From contig JAFUAK010000151.1 in assembly GCA_017460765.1 (NCBI GenBank), positions 1-35,195 on the forward strand: a DNA stretch of 35,195 bases, given 5' to 3'. Under the pieces are notes generated by a model. That model was not told where the DNA came from. It saw only the letters and a program-made list of their open reading frames with translations, and did not search any database. Both the position numbers and the translations under genes were made by a program. Source of the stretch: Prevotella sp. GTDB taxonomy: Bacteria; Bacteroidota; Bacteroidia; Bacteroidales; Bacteroidaceae. This document shows, piece after piece, positions 34,065 through 35,195 of the stretch. How positions within the stretch are numbered: position 1 is the stretch's first letter; each line of letters begins with the position of its first letter.

Positions 34065-34112
34065 GTTAGTATTTTTGTTTATAGTTCTCTCGTCTTCATG
34101 ACAAATCGTTTG

Positions 34113-34120
34113 CAAAGATA
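34113..34120 (-). promoter_or_regulatory. -7 box of the GH3 gene
   Basis: TATCTTTG on the minus strand fits TAnnTTTG; the leader to ATG 34064 is about 40 bases. The -33 region is weak. Confidence 0.6.
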
Positions 34121-34172
34121 GTCAAAAACCGACAGACGGAATACTTTCCCATCTATAAAAATCATTAATTTA

Positions 34173-34204
34173 TTTGTTCCCGTATCAGATTATTCGTATT
34201 TTTG
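34173..34204 (+). promoter_or_regulatory. Promoter of the double-GNAT gene
   Basis: TTTG (34173-34176), a 20-base spacer and TATTTTTG (34197-34204) match the consensus; ATG 34224 follows 19 bases later. Confidence 0.75.
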
Positions 34205-34223
34205 CAGGAAAAACAGAAGCATC

Positions 34224-35135
34224 ATGGAAGAAACCTACAGGCTGTTCAGACGGGTCTTTCCCTATATCCGCAGAGAGGAAGAGACGCTGAGTAACATCAT
34301 CGGCGACAAAAGTCACGTTAGGATTGAGAAACGGAATGCCGGTGGGGAACTGATTGCCGTCAGTCTGATCAGTCGGAATACCATCCTCTTGCTGGTGGTC
34401 TTGGAGGACTATAGGAAGCACGGCATAGGCGACTCGCTATTGCGCGAGTCCGAGGATGTCATCAGGCGGCAGGGATTTGAAAAGGTGGTGCTGGGCGTGG
34501 GTGACGACTATCTGATGCCGGGAGTGCCTACAAGCCGACGCTATTTCGAGGCCGAGCACGAATGCCTCTACCCCTTCCTGAACACGGAGGCCAGCGACTT
34601 CTTTGAACGACGGGGCTATGTCCATGCTTGGCAAGACGCAAACTGCTTCGATATGCGGATGTCGTTGTCAGACTTCAATGATGTCAGTTGCAGGGTAGGT
34701 GATGAGATAGACGGAATCTGCTACAGATGGGCCGACGAGCGTGACCTGGGCGGTATCATCGCTTGCGTGGAAGATGCAGAGAAGGGTTTCACGGACTACT
34801 ATCGGAATGCAGACCTCTACAATGGAACGAGTTCCCAGCGGGTGCTGGTTGCCGTCAATGGAGAGAAGGTCGCAGGTACGCTGATCGTCAGTGCAGAGAC
34901 GGAAGGAAAAGACCTGGGCAGCGTGGGCTGTACAACGGTTAGGCATGATGACAGGGGTCGTCACATTGGTGTGAATATGGTGAAGATCGGGACCAGATAC
35001 CTGAAGTATATCGGACTCTCCGAGGCCTGCCTGAACTACACCTATTCTGGGCTAGACCACATGTATGGCTACGCAGGCTACCAAATCTGCACCTACTACA
35101 TGATGGGAGAGAAAACAATAGAGCCATTGACATGA
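34224..35135 (+). CDS. Tandem GNAT-family acetyltransferase-like protein
   Basis: The 303-residue protein appears to hold two GNAT folds. The first (about 1-150) has the acetyl-CoA loop in VVLEDYRKHGIGDSLL (RKHGIG) and ends with FFERRGYVHAW. The second (about 160-303) has TVRHDDRGRHIGVNMV (RGRHIG) and ends with a YGYAGYQICTYYMM segment. Duplicated GNATs include mycothiol synthase and other two-domain acyltransferases, in which usually one half is active. The substrate is unknown. The gene is divergent from the GH3 gene with its own promoter and has no downstream gene in the window. Confidence 0.82.
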   Translation: MEETYRLFRRVFPYIRREEETLSNIIGDKSHVRIEKRNAGGELIAVSLISRNTILLLVVLEDYRKHGIGDSLLRESEDVIRRQGFEKVVLGVGDDYLMPGVPTSRRYFEAEHECLYPFLNTEASDFFERRGYVHAWQDANCFDMRMSLSDFNDVSCRVGDEIDGICYRWADERDLGGIIACVEDAEKGFTDYYRNADLYNGTSSQRVLVAVNGEKVAGTLIVSAETEGKDLGSVGCTTVRHDDRGRHIGVNMVKIGTRYLKYIGLSEACLNYTYSGLDHMYGYAGYQICTYYMMGEKTIEPLT

Positions 35136-35195
35136 AAGTCATTGTCTGGTAACATTTTATATCCGTTGCTGTATTATTAGAGCGTGCTATCACTA
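35136..35195. other. Right edge, repeat-like end
   Basis: The last 60 bases hold no gene. TATTAGAGCGTG near 35175-35186 is the inverted counterpart of the sequence at about 186-197. This suggests that a related repeat or IS end begins here. Confidence 0.4.

Noticed and set aside
1-35195. CRISPR array, prophage or polysaccharide utilisation locus
   Set aside because: No regularly spaced repeats, phage structural or integrase genes, or SusC/SusD-type genes were seen; the GH3 and GH13 genes stand outside such a locus.

Overview
The window reads as a chromosomal segment of a Bacteroidales bacterium, most likely Prevotella or a close relative. This rests on the repeated Bacteroidetes-type promoter (TTTG, about 20 bases, TAnnTTTG) ahead of many genes, the near absence of Shine-Dalgarno sequences, and the gene families present: a GT3 glycogen synthase, a DUF4369 lipoprotein, a type IX secretion-like C-terminal domain, and an HU / COX24-like / RNase G cluster. 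No database search was run; names come from reading the translations.

Layout. 1-530: the start of an IS transposase running off the left edge, a gene-free stretch with inverted repeats, and tRNA-Ser(CGA) with its own promoter and terminator. 535-7100 (minus, GC-rich): valS, carB and a YigZ/IMPACT-family gene, tightly packed. 7189-9691 (plus): mazG, a lipocalin-like lipoprotein and RNase Z. 9768-13026 (plus): a small exported protein ending in a T9SS-like domain, an L,D-transpeptidase lipoprotein, an ECF sigma factor, a single-pass membrane protein and a small exported helical protein. This looks like one envelope-stress operon and is the best candidate for an undescribed system. 13032-14117 (minus): nth and a small exported protein. 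14246-18547 (plus): glycogen synthase and alpha-glucan phosphorylase, ending at a strong terminator.

18580-20691 (minus): a thiamine-phosphate-synthase-like gene, prs and a DUF4369 lipoprotein. 20854-23872 (plus): fabD, a cytoplasmic GH13 enzyme and an AlaX-like tRNA-editing protein, ending at a bidirectional terminator. 23919-26247 (minus): a soluble hybrid histidine kinase and a membrane-anchored endonuclease/exonuclease/phosphatase protein. 26323-29597 (minus): HU, a 29-residue COX24-like basic protein, RNase E/G and a membrane GT2 glycosyltransferase. 29736-31706: an Lrp/AsnC regulator divergent from an O-acetylhomoserine sulfhydrylase. 31716-35135: a GH3 glycosidase lipoprotein divergent from a double-GNAT protein.

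Most of the window is housekeeping: tRNA charging and processing, pyrimidine, PRPP, fatty acid and methionine metabolism, DNA repair, and storage polysaccharide turnover. The two edges share a 12-base inverted sequence and the left edge cuts an IS gene, so the window may be a contig bounded by repeats.
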